Part shown: positions 8,325 through 16,318 of the stretch, piece by piece
How the letters are laid out: each line of letters begins with the position of its first letter
Numbering within the stretch: position 1 is the first letter of the stretch
Assembly (NCBI RefSeq): GCF_035982055.1
Contig: NZ_CP108427.1
Location: 744,001-808,000, forward strand
Reading direction: 5' to 3'
Origin: Streptomyces sp. NBC_01288
Lineage (GTDB): Bacteria; Actinomycetota; Actinomycetes; Streptomycetales; Streptomycetaceae
Length of the DNA: 64,000 bases
The notes under the pieces: generated by a model
Told to the model about the DNA's origin: nothing
The model's database searches: none
Seen by the model: only the letters and a program-made list of their open reading frames with translations
Position numbers and translations under genes: made by a program

Positions 8325-9295
8325 CAGCCGCGCTCCACCCGGGCCTTGAGGGGCTCCCACCAGGCACGGTTGTCGCGGTACCAGGCGACGGTGTCGGCCA
8401 GGCCGCTCGCGAAGTCGTGCTGCGGCTGGTAGCCGAGCTCGTCGTGGATCTTGGACCAGTCGACGGAGTAGCGCAGGTCGTGGCCCTTGCGGTCCTCGAC
8501 GCGCTCGACCCGGTCCCAGTCCGCTCCGCAGGCTTCGAGGAGGAGGCCGGTGAGCTCCTTGTTGCTGAGCTCGGTGCCGCCGCCGATGTTGTAGACCTCG
8601 CCGGCCCGGCCCTTGGTGCGCACCAGCTCGATGCCCTGGCAGTGGTCCTCGACGTGCAGCCAGTCGCGGACGTTCAGGCCCTCGCCGTAGAGGGGGACCT
8701 TCTTGCCGTCGAGGAGGTTGCTGACGAACAGCGGGATGACCTTCTCGGGGAACTGGTGCGGCCCGTAGTTGTTCGAGCAGCGGGTGACGCGCACGTCCAG
8801 GCCGTGGGTGCGGTGGTAGGCCAGGGCGAGCAGGTCCGAGGACGCCTTCGACGCGGAGTACGGCGAGTTGGGCGCCAGCGGGTGGGTCTCGGGCCAGGAG
8901 CCGGTCTCGATGGAGCCGTAGACCTCGTCGGTGGAGATGTGCACGAACGGGGTGCGGTAGCGCAGGGCCGCGTCCAGCAGGACCTGGGTGCCCACCACGT
9001 TGGTGCGGACGAAGTCGGCGGCGCCGTTGATCGAGCGGTCCACGTGGGACTCGGCCGCGAAGTGGACGACCTGGTCCGCCTCGGCCATCAGCTTGTCGAC
9101 CAGTTCGGCGTCGCAGATGTCGCCCTGGACGAACTCGAGGCGCGGGTGGCCTATTTCGAGGTTGTCGAGGGTGCCCGCGTACGTGAGCTTGTCCAGCACC
9201 GTGATGCGGGGCGCGTCGGCCGCGTCCGAGGCGAGGAGTGTGCGGACGTACGTGGAACCGATGAAGCCGGCGGCGCCGGTGACGAGGAGATTCAT
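8324..9295 (-). CDS. rmlB: dTDP-glucose 4,6-dehydratase (RmlB)
   Basis: Converts dTDP-glucose to dTDP-4-keto-6-deoxyglucose using bound NAD. 323 residues, standard length. Motifs: VTGAAGFIGSTYV (NAD-binding), AAESHVDRSI, ISTDEVYGS (Thr-Asp-Glu catalytic set), YSASKASSDLLALAYHRT (Tyr-x3-Lys), RCSNNYGPHQFPEKVIPLF and RDWLHVEDHC. The ATG overlaps the end of rmlA by 4 bp. This step also feeds other deoxysugar pathways, but the adjacent rmlD and rmlC indicate rhamnose here. Confidence 0.97.
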   Translation of the reverse strand: MNLLVTGAAGFIGSTYVRTLLASDAADAPRITVLDKLTYAGTLDNLEIGHPRLEFVQGDICDAELVDKLMAEADQVVHFAAESHVDRSINGAADFVRTNVVGTQVLLDAALRYRTPFVHISTDEVYGSIETGSWPETHPLAPNSPYSASKASSDLLALAYHRTHGLDVRVTRCSNNYGPHQFPEKVIPLFVSNLLDGKKVPLYGEGLNVRDWLHVEDHCQGIELVRTKGRAGEVYNIGGGTELSNKELTGLLLEACGADWDRVERVEDRKGHDLRYSVDWSKIHDELGYQPQHDFASGLADTVAWYRDNRAWWEPLKARVERG

Positions 9296-10359
9296 GAACG
9301 GATCTGCACCTTGCTGTGGTCTCCGAGAACGAGGCGGTGGGCGCTGGGTACCCCCGGAGCGGGGGTCACTTCGACGTGCTTGCCGATGAGCGAGGACTCG
9401 ATCCGGCCCACCCCGGCGATGGACGAGTCCTGCAGCACTATGGAGAACTCCAGCTCACTGTCAGTGATCCTGCAGTTCTCCGCGACCGAGGTGAAGGGGC
9501 CGACGTAGGAGTCGCTCACCACGGTTCCGGCCCCGATGATGACGGGTCCGACGATGCGCGAGCGCTCGATGCGCGCGCCCTCTTCGATCACCACGCGGCC
9601 GATGGTCTCGGACACGTCGTCCACCTCGCCGTCGATGCGGCGGTCCATGCTCTCCAGGACGGTCCGGTTGACCTCAAGCATGTCGACGACGTTGCCCGTG
9701 TCCTTCCAGTAGCCGTGGATGACCGAGGAGCGCACGTCGGCGCCGTCGTCGATCAGCTGCTGGATAGCGTGGGTGATCTCCAACTCGCCGCGCCAGGACG
9801 GCTTGATGGCGCGCACGGCGTCGTGGATGGCGGGCGTGAACAGGTAGACACCAACCAGAGCGAGGTCGCTCTTGGGGTGCTCCGGCTTCTCCTCCAGGCC
9901 GATGACCTGGCCGGATTCGCTGAGTTCGGCGACGCCGAAGGAGCGGGGGTCGGGCACGTGGGTGAGGAGGATCTGCGCGTCGGGCTTGTTGGCCTGGAAG
10001 CCCTCGACGAGACCGGTGATGCCGCCGACGATGAAGTTGTCACCGAGGTACATCACGAAGTCGTCGTCGCCGAGGTAGTCGCGCGCGATCAGTACGGCGT
10101 GAGCCAGTCCGAGGGGACGGTCCTGCGGGATGTAGGTGATCTTCAGGCCGAACTTCGACCCGTCACCCACCGCCTCCTCGATCTCCGCCGCGGTGTCACC
10201 GACGATGATGCCGACCTCGGTGATTCCCGCGTCGGCGAGTGATTCGATCCCGTAGAAAAGGACGGCCTTGTTGGCCACCGGGACGAGCTGTTTTGCCGAT
10301 GTGTGTGTGATCGGCCTCAGGCGGGATCCAGTGCCGCCGGAGAGAACGAGAGCCTTCAT
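9292..10359 (-). CDS. rmlA: Glucose-1-phosphate thymidylyltransferase (RmlA, long form)
   Basis: Makes dTDP-glucose from glucose-1-phosphate and dTTP, the first step of the rhamnose pathway. 355 residues: a nucleotidyltransferase domain (ALVLSGGTGSRLRPIT at residues 3-18, VMYLGDNFI, GLEEKP) plus about 110 C-terminal residues of left-handed beta-helix repeats (EGARIERSRIVGPVIIGAGTVV). This longer form is typical of actinomycete antibiotic and cell-wall clusters, unlike the roughly 290-residue enterobacterial enzyme. First gene of the leftward rml operon; the A/T-richer gap on its 5' side should hold the promoter. Confidence 0.95.
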   Translation of the reverse strand: MKALVLSGGTGSRLRPITHTSAKQLVPVANKAVLFYGIESLADAGITEVGIIVGDTAAEIEEAVGDGSKFGLKITYIPQDRPLGLAHAVLIARDYLGDDDFVMYLGDNFIVGGITGLVEGFQANKPDAQILLTHVPDPRSFGVAELSESGQVIGLEEKPEHPKSDLALVGVYLFTPAIHDAVRAIKPSWRGELEITHAIQQLIDDGADVRSSVIHGYWKDTGNVVDMLEVNRTVLESMDRRIDGEVDDVSETIGRVVIEEGARIERSRIVGPVIIGAGTVVSDSYVGPFTSVAENCRITDSELEFSIVLQDSSIAGVGRIESSLIGKHVEVTPAPGVPSAHRLVLGDHSKVQIRS

Positions 10360-10450
10360 CGCTTCACCTTAGCGTCATCTTCGGACGTGCATCGTTCCTC
10401 CCTATGTTCGTTTATTACGACCGGCCAACAATGAGGGGGCTATGAGGTGT
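10360..10450 (-). promoter_or_regulatory. A/T-richer gap, probable rml promoter region
   Basis: Read on the minus strand, this gap contains TTGTTG, then TAATAAACGAACATAGG, and a GGGAGG element, clearly richer in A/T than the surroundings. It is the only non-coding space upstream of rmlA, so the operon promoter probably lies here. Exact -35/-10 boxes cannot be assigned: TTGTTG to CATAGG is 19 bp, longer than ideal. Confidence 0.4.
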
Positions 10451-10732
10451 CTAGCCCGCCGACGGACCGGGCAAATCGCCCGCGGCCCGTGCCACGTCCG
10501 CCTCGACCTCGGTCCTGTCGAGGCCCTCGTCCCTCGCGTACTCGTCGGCGGCGGCCTGCATGTCACGGGCGAGGTCGCGCCAGGCCCGCCAGGCGGTCTC
10601 GTAGATGTCGGTCTCGGCCTCGGTCCAGGACTCGTGGGCGGGGGCTCCCAGGGAGTCCCGCATCTCCTGCACGCGGGCGCGTGCCGCCTGGGCCGCGCGG
10701 TGCTTCTCGACCAGTTCTTCGAAGGTGTGTGC
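10451..10732 (-). CDS. Small conserved-type hypothetical protein
   Basis: 93 residues from a GTG at 10732, favoured because GGGGTG stands 7 bases upstream; an ATG at 10750 would add six residues. The protein is mostly helical, charged and Trp/Ala-rich: AHTFEELVEKHRAAQAARARVQEMRD, then TEAETDIYETAWRAWRDLARDMQAAADEYA. No signal peptide, membrane segment or catalytic motif was seen. It resembles small coiled helical proteins of unknown role in streptomycetes. It is transcribed in the same direction as the phosphatase gene upstream, 84 bp away, and may be co-transcribed with it. Confidence 0.65.
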   Translation of the reverse strand, partial: AHTFEELVEKHRAAQAARARVQEMRDSLGAPAHESWTEAETDIYETAWRAWRDLARDMQAAADEYARDEGLDRTEVEADVARAAGDLPGPSAG

Positions 10733-10816
10733 CACAAGCAGGCACCCCATCACGGCAGGGGCGCTCGACCGTCCCGACCTGCCGCTCCACGTCCGGACAG
10801 GCACCCGTGCGGCGGT

Positions 10817-13261
10817 CTACCGGTCGAGGGCGACCTCGGCCCACACCTGTTTGCCGCCGCTCACCGGCACCGTGCCCCAGGCCGCCGACATGGCCTCGAC
10901 GAGGAGGATGCCCCGCCCTCCGGTGGCCTCCCAGCCGATGCTGGTCGGTTTGACCGGGGTGCGCGGCGAGGAGTCGGCGACGGCGACGCGGAACCGCCGG
11001 TTGACGAGGGTGAGGTCGAGGCGGACCGGCCCGTCGGTGTGCACCAGGGCGTTGGTGACCAGTTCGGAGACGACGAGCAGGATGGTGTCGGTCTCCTCGG
11101 TGACACCCCAGGTGCGCAGGGTCCGCTTGGTGAAGCGGCGGGCGTGCCGGGCCGCCTCGGGGACGCGCCACACCGTCCAGTTCTCGCGGCGCGGGCGGGT
11201 GGCGAGGCCGTCGTAGCGCATGAGGAGGAGGGCTACGTCGTCCTCGCGGCGGGCGTTGCCGAGCAGCGCGTCGGCGACGAGGCCGAGGTGCGCGGGGTCG
11301 GAGACGGCGAGGCCGTGCGCGAGCCGGTCGAGACCCTCGTCGATGTCGGCCTCCTTGGACTCCACGAGGCCGTCGGTGGTGAGGGCGACGACCGTGCCGG
11401 GCTGGAGCCGCAGCGGACTCATGGGGAAGTCGGCCTGGGTGACCACGCCGAGCGGTGGTCCGCCGTCCGCGTAGGGGATCTCGGTGCTGCCGTCCGGGTG
11501 CCGCAGGACGGGCGGGAGATGGCCGGCCCGCACGTACCAGGCGGAACCTTCCTCCAGGTCGACGTCGACGTAGCAGCAGGTGGCGAAGAGGTCGGTCTCC
11601 AGGTCGATGAGGAGGCGGTTGGCGTGCGAGACGACGACGTCGGGCGGGTGTCCCTCGACGGCGTAGGCGCGCAGCGCGGTGCGCATCTGGCCCATGAGGG
11701 TGGCGGCGCCGGCGTTGTGGCCCTGGACGTCGCCGATGACGAGGGCGACGTGGTTGTCGGGCAGCGGGATCACGTCGTACCAGTCGCCGCCGACCTCGAG
11801 TCCGGCCGTGGTCGGCAGATAGCGGGCGACGGCGACCGCGCCGGGCAGGGTGGGCAGGCGGCGCGGCAGCAGCTGGCGCTGGAGCATGCCGACGAGTTCG
11901 TGCTCGGCGTCGAAGGCGTGGGCGCGCATCAGGGCCTGGCCTGCGAGGCCCGCGGAGGCGGTGAGCAGGGCGCGTTCGTCGGGGCCGAAGACGTGCGGGG
12001 CGTCCCAGCCGATGAGGCAGGCCCCGGAGACCCGGCCGCCGGCGGACAGCGGGAGTACGGCGAGGCCGCCCGGTCCGACCTCGGCGAGGGCGGGTTCCAG
12101 GTCGGTGCCCGCGGGCCAGATCGCGGCGCGGCCCTCGCGCAGGGCGGCGGCGAGGGTGGGCATCGTGCGGACGGGTGCGTCGGGCCATTCGCTGCGCCAC
12201 TCCAGGCGCCACAGCTCGGGCCAGGCCTCCGGTTCGGGCGGGTCGAGGACGGTGACGACGAGTCGGTCGCCCTCCAGTTCGGCGAGCGCGATGCGGTCGG
12301 CGCGCAGCGGTTTGCGCAGGGCGGCGACCACGGCCTGGCTGACGTCGCGGACCGTGCCAGCCATGGCGAGGGCGGCGGCGAGGCGCTGGACGCGGGCCAC
12401 GTCGTTGACGCCGGAGCGCAGCTGGGAGGCGGCGCCGACGGTGCCGACGAGGCGGGCCGGGCGACCGTCGCCGCCGGGCAGGAGCCGGCCGCGCAGCCGC
12501 AGCCACTTCGGTGTTCCCGAGGGCTGGAGCACCCGGAACTCCAACTCCCGGTCGCCGATGGCCATGTGGTCGGCCTCGACGACGGACATCAGCGAGGGCA
12601 GGTCCTCCGGCACGGTCATCCCGAGCAGGGTCTCGACCTTGCCGTCGAAGTCGCCGGGGCCGAGTCCGAACAGTTCCAGGACGTCGCCGCCGACCTCGAC
12701 CCGCCCGGTGTCCATGGCCAGGTCGAACGCGCCCGCGGCCACGTCCTCGCCCGCCACCGACTCGGCCGGTACCGGGATCGCGACGGCCTCGGCGATCAGC
12801 GCGAGGCACTCGCGGTCCTCGGTGCCGAAGCCGTCCGGGCGTTCGCCGACCGCGAGCAGACAGCCGCCGCCCCGGTCGCCGCGCACGGGCAGTGCCGCCA
12901 GATGGAACTCCCCCGCCGGCAGCCGGCGCGCGTCGCAGCCGGCGGCCAGTTCCTCGGGGCCGAGCCACACCGCGTGCCCGGCCCGCCGCACCTCGGCGAC
13001 CGGTGATCCCCCGGCCGCCGGATAGCCGTCCCGCAGCCCGTACAGCGTGCGCGGCACCCCGACCGACTCGACCAGGCAGAGGAGGTCGGCGTCGTCACCG
13101 GGTGTGTACACCCCGGCGAAGCTCGCACCGGCGAAGACGAGGGCCTGTTCGAGGACGCGGCGCAGCCGTTCGCGGGGGTCGAGATCGACCGTGAGCGTCT
13201 TGAGGGCAAGTTCGGCACGCAGCGTTCGCGTTCCGCGTCCCTCAGCGCCCTCACTGACCAC
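10817..13261 (-). CDS. Multidomain PP2C-type (SpoIIE) phosphatase with GAF/PAS and HATPase domains
   Basis: 814 residues. Order: a GAF-like sensor (about 25-180), a PAS-like segment (about 190-290, VFDLAMDTGRVEV), a second GAF (about 295-460), a PP2C/SpoIIE domain (about 475-690) and a HATPase/RsbW-like domain (about 700-814). PP2C metal-site motifs are GGDWYDVI, IGDVQGH and TTDGLVE; the ATPase has SELVTNALVHT and GGRGILLV. These proteins dephosphorylate anti-sigma antagonists, and the C-terminal kinase-like domain may work the opposite way, in partner switching that frees alternative sigma factors. The partner may be any STAS protein, for example the one at 37505. Divergent from the lanthipeptide synthetase gene; a functional link is possible but unproven. 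Confidence 0.9.
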   Translation of the reverse strand: MVSEGAEGRGTRTLRAELALKTLTVDLDPRERLRRVLEQALVFAGASFAGVYTPGDDADLLCLVESVGVPRTLYGLRDGYPAAGGSPVAEVRRAGHAVWLGPEELAAGCDARRLPAGEFHLAALPVRGDRGGGCLLAVGERPDGFGTEDRECLALIAEAVAIPVPAESVAGEDVAAGAFDLAMDTGRVEVGGDVLELFGLGPGDFDGKVETLLGMTVPEDLPSLMSVVEADHMAIGDRELEFRVLQPSGTPKWLRLRGRLLPGGDGRPARLVGTVGAASQLRSGVNDVARVQRLAAALAMAGTVRDVSQAVVAALRKPLRADRIALAELEGDRLVVTVLDPPEPEAWPELWRLEWRSEWPDAPVRTMPTLAAALREGRAAIWPAGTDLEPALAEVGPGGLAVLPLSAGGRVSGACLIGWDAPHVFGPDERALLTASAGLAGQALMRAHAFDAEHELVGMLQRQLLPRRLPTLPGAVAVARYLPTTAGLEVGGDWYDVIPLPDNHVALVIGDVQGHNAGAATLMGQMRTALRAYAVEGHPPDVVVSHANRLLIDLETDLFATCCYVDVDLEEGSAWYVRAGHLPPVLRHPDGSTEIPYADGGPPLGVVTQADFPMSPLRLQPGTVVALTTDGLVESKEADIDEGLDRLAHGLAVSDPAHLGLVADALLGNARREDDVALLLMRYDGLATRPRRENWTVWRVPEAARHARRFTKRTLRTWGVTEETDTILLVVSELVTNALVHTDGPVRLDLTLVNRRFRVAVADSSPRTPVKPTSIGWEATGGRGILLVEAMSAAWGTVPVSGGKQVWAEVALDR

Positions 13262-13468
13262 GTCCGCAATTACAGCGCTTATGCGCCGACTGCGCAGCCC
13301 CTGTGACCGTTCCGTGGAGATGAGGGTCCGGATGGCCCTCTTCCGGCTCGAAAGGTGCCGAACAAGTCTTTACGCATGCGTTCCGCACAGGGATGTCGTG
13401 ACAGGCGTGACTGTCCGCGTCCGTCGCCCGACTGAGAGATTCGAGCCGGGCCACGAAGGGGGACGACC
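13262..13468. promoter_or_regulatory. Divergent promoter region upstream of the lanthipeptide synthetase
   Basis: A 207-base gap between the divergent phosphatase and ramC-like genes. It should contain the promoter of the ram-like operon, the expected target of the RamR-like regulator encoded at the operon's far end. No perfect inverted repeat stood out; individual elements are not assigned. Confidence 0.5.
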
Positions 13469-16069
13469 ATGGACAAGCGGTACGAGGTGTACGCGCTCGC
13501 CGACCGGCATTTCTACGAGACACCGGACCGCCTGTCCGCGCCCGGCACGGACACCGCCGCGCCCCTGTTCGACACGGCGCGCCGCGAGGTCCCCGAGGGC
13601 TGGAGCTCGGCCCGCATCGGCGACTGGCTGACGCTGACCCCGCTCGACGAGGACGGCGGCCCCTTACCCGGCCCGGCCCAGGGCTGGAAGATCCACGCCT
13701 CGGCCACCCGGGCGAACGCGGACCGCGTCGCCGCCCTCGTCCGGGACTACTGCGTCCCGCGCCGCATCCCGTTCAAGTTCGTCCCGGGACCGCACCTGCT
13801 GCACCTGCGCAACACGAAGTACGCGGGCCGCGACACCAGCGGCAAGTTCGTCACGGTCTACCCGTCCGACGAGGACCAACTCCACGAGATCCTCAGCGAG
13901 TTGGGCACAATCCTGGAGGGCTTCGAGGGCCCGTACATCCTCACCGACCTCCGCTGGTACGACGGCCCGCTCTACGTCCGCTACGGCGCCTTCGCGCGAA
14001 CCTTCGTCGTCGACGAGCGGGGCTCGCTGGTGCCGGCGGTGCGGGACGGCTCGGGGCGGTCGGTGCCGGACCGGCGGGCGCCGTCCTTCCAGGTCCCGGA
14101 GTGGGTGACGCTGCCGGCGTTCCTGGAACCGCATCTCGCGGCGCGCAACACCACGACGGTGGGCGAACTGCCGTACCGCATCGAGAAGGCGCTGCACTTC
14201 TCGAACGGTGGCGGGGTGTACGCGGGCACCGACACCCGGGACGGGCGCAAGGTCGTCCTCAAGGAGGGGCGGCCGCACGCGGGGCTCGCCTCGGACGGTG
14301 CCGACGCGATCGTCCGGCTGGAACGGGAGAAGCTGGCGCTGGAGCGGGTCGCCGGGACCGGGGTGGTGCCCGAGGTGCGGGACTGGTTCCTGCTGGGTGA
14401 ACACCGGTTCCTGGTCATGGACTTCGTCGAGGGTCGCCCTCTCAACTCCTTCTTCGCGGAACGGCATCCGCTGCTCACCCCGGACCCCGACCCGGACGCG
14501 GTGGCCGCGTACACGGCGTGGGCCCTGAGGATCCACGCGGCGGTGGAGCGGGCGATGGAGGCGGTGCACGCGCGCGGGATCGTCTTCAACGACCTGCACA
14601 TCTTCAACGTCATCGTCGCGCCCGACGAGGAGTCGGTGTTCCTCATCGACTTCGAGGCGGCGGCCCCCGCCGAGGAGAACGGCCGCCAAGTCGTCGCCCA
14701 CCCGGGCTTCTTCGCTCCGCCGGACCGCCGGGGCATCGGCGTCGACCGATACGCGCTGGCCTGTCTGCGGCTCGCCCTGTTCCTGCCGGTGACCACGCTG
14801 TTCGTCGTCGACCGCGGCAAGGCGGCGCACCTGGCCGAGGTGATCGCGGGCCAATTCCCGGACGTACCGAGGGAGTTCCTGGACAAGGCGGTGGCGGAGA
14901 TCACCCGGGGCACAGGCACGATCTCCCCGGCCTTCGTACGGCCCGGCGACTGGCCCTACAGCCGCGACTCGATGGTCAAGGCGATCCTCGCCTCCGCGAC
15001 CCCGGACCGGGACGACCGCCTTTTCCCGGGCGATGTCGCCCAGTTCTCCGACGGCGGCGGCCTCGGCCTGGCCCATGGCGCGGCCGGTGTCCTGTACGCG
15101 CTCGACGCGACCGGCGCCGACCGCTACGAGGAGGGCGAACGCTGGCTCCTCGACCGCACCGCCCCGCCCCCGATCGGCACCCCGCTGGGCCTGTACGACG
15201 GACTCGCGGGCGTCGCCCACGTCCTCGACCGGCTCGGCCACCGCCAACGCGCCCTCGACCTGATCTCCGGCATCCTCGCGGAACGCTGGCAGAACCTCTC
15301 CTCCGACCTGCACGGCGGCCTGGCCGGTCTCGGCCTGGTCCTCGCTCAACTGGCCGCAGGCACAGGCGAGTCGGAGCTGCGCGAGCGGGCGGCGGAGGCC
15401 GCGGACATCCTCGTACGACGCCTCGCCGAGCCACGCCCTGCCACGCCCCGGCGGCGCGCCGGGCTGCTGCGGGGTGCGAGCGGTCCCGCGCTGTTCCTGC
15501 TGCGGCAGTACGAGTCGACGGGCGACCGGCTCCTGCTCGACGCGGCAACTGACGCCCTGCGCCGGGACCTTGAGTGCTGTGTCGTGCAGCGCGGTGGCGG
15601 CCTGGAGGTCGACGAGGGGTGGCGGACGCTGCCCTACCTCGGCGACGGGAGCGTGGGCGTAGGCATGGTCGTCGACGACCTCCTGGCCCAAGTCGACGAC
15701 GAGACTGGGGAGTTCGAGCGTGCCCGCGCAGGCATCCGCACCGCGGCCACCTCCCGTTTCTACGCGCAGCCCGGTCTCTTCCAGGGCCGCGCGGGGATGA
15801 TCCTGCACCTCGCCCGGACGACCGCGCCGGGCGCCGACGCCCACAGGCTGGCCGAACAGGTCACCGGCCTCGGCTGGTTCGCGATGTCGTACGAGGGCCA
15901 ACTCGCCTTCCCCGGGCACCAGATGATGCGGCTGTCCATGGACCTGGGCACTGGTACCGCCGGGTGCCTGCTCGCGCTCGGCGCGGCGTTCGGCGACGTC
16001 GAGTCGGCGCCCGGGCTGCCCTTCCTGCCGCCGCTCCGGCGGCCCACTCAGCGCGGCTCCGCGAACTGA
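13469..16069 (+). CDS. ramC: Class III lanthionine synthetase (RamC/AmfT-like, LanKC)
   Basis: 866 residues, the usual size of SapB/AmfS-type synthetases. Three parts: N-terminal lyase-like region (about 1-230, from HFYETPDRL), a Ser/Thr kinase-like domain (about 235-400) with VVLKEGRP (Lys), FNDLHIFN near residue 373 (catalytic Asp) and LIDFEAA (DFG equivalent), and a C-terminal LanC-like cyclase (about 525-850; LGLAHGAAGVLYAL, DLHGGLAGLGLVLAQL) that lacks the classical zinc Cys-Cys-His set, as expected for class III. It phosphorylates Ser/Thr in the precursor at 16114, eliminates phosphate and forms lanthionine or labionin rings. A GGGGGACG ribosome site precedes the ATG. Confidence 0.95.
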   Translation: MDKRYEVYALADRHFYETPDRLSAPGTDTAAPLFDTARREVPEGWSSARIGDWLTLTPLDEDGGPLPGPAQGWKIHASATRANADRVAALVRDYCVPRRIPFKFVPGPHLLHLRNTKYAGRDTSGKFVTVYPSDEDQLHEILSELGTILEGFEGPYILTDLRWYDGPLYVRYGAFARTFVVDERGSLVPAVRDGSGRSVPDRRAPSFQVPEWVTLPAFLEPHLAARNTTTVGELPYRIEKALHFSNGGGVYAGTDTRDGRKVVLKEGRPHAGLASDGADAIVRLEREKLALERVAGTGVVPEVRDWFLLGEHRFLVMDFVEGRPLNSFFAERHPLLTPDPDPDAVAAYTAWALRIHAAVERAMEAVHARGIVFNDLHIFNVIVAPDEESVFLIDFEAAAPAEENGRQVVAHPGFFAPPDRRGIGVDRYALACLRLALFLPVTTLFVVDRGKAAHLAEVIAGQFPDVPREFLDKAVAEITRGTGTISPAFVRPGDWPYSRDSMVKAILASATPDRDDRLFPGDVAQFSDGGGLGLAHGAAGVLYALDATGADRYEEGERWLLDRTAPPPIGTPLGLYDGLAGVAHVLDRLGHRQRALDLISGILAERWQNLSSDLHGGLAGLGLVLAQLAAGTGESELRERAAEAADILVRRLAEPRPATPRRRAGLLRGASGPALFLLRQYESTGDRLLLDAATDALRRDLECCVVQRGGGLEVDEGWRTLPYLGDGSVGVGMVVDDLLAQVDDETGEFERARAGIRTAATSRFYAQPGLFQGRAGMILHLARTTAPGADAHRLAEQVTGLGWFAMSYEGQLAFPGHQMMRLSMDLGTGTAGCLLALGAAFGDVESAPGLPFLPPLRRPTQRGSAN

Positions 16070-16113
16070 CGGAGTCGTGACACCACCCCGTCCCCACAAC
16101 GAAAGGACTTCTC

Positions 16114-16227
16114 ATGGCACTTCTCGACCTTCAGACGATGGAATCCGACGAGCACAACGACGGCGGCGCGAGCACCGTCAGCCTGCTCTCCTGCGTCAGC
16201 GCGGCGAGCGTTCTGCTCTGTCTCTGA
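16114..16227 (+). CDS. ramS: Class III lanthipeptide precursor (RamS/AmfS-like, SapB family)
   Basis: A 37-residue peptide preceded by GAAAGGA. It begins MALLDLQTMESDEH, the leader signature of RamS/AmfS peptides (LxLQ motif needed for recognition by the synthetase). The core has two tandem Ser-x2-Ser-x3-Cys blocks: S20, S23, C27 and S29, S32, C36, each the pattern that makes a labionin or lanthionine-plus-dehydroalanine ring. The remainder of the core is hydrophobic (Val, Leu, Ala), as in SapB, a surfactant that helps aerial hyphae break surface tension. It sits 44 bp after the synthetase gene and is followed by a strong hairpin. The gene falls below the usual length cut-off and is easily missed. 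Confidence 0.95.
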   Translation: MALLDLQTMESDEHNDGGASTVSLLSCVSAASVLLCL

Positions 16228-16246
16228 CCACACGGTGAACCCACGG

Positions 16247-16287
16247 CTCCGGGCGGCCCCCTTCCACGAGGGGAGGGCCGCCCGGGG
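16247..16287 (+). terminator. Hairpin between the lanthipeptide precursor and ABC genes
   Basis: Arms 16247-16259 and 16275-16287 pair over 13 positions (12 Watson-Crick, one G-T), with a 15-base loop and no T tract after it. Placed just behind the precursor gene and before the transporter genes, it probably acts as a partial terminator or 3' stabiliser that raises precursor transcript relative to transporter transcript. Confidence 0.65.
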
Positions 16288-16318
16288 TCCACGTCACGTC
16301 ACCCCGAGGGGCCGCCGC

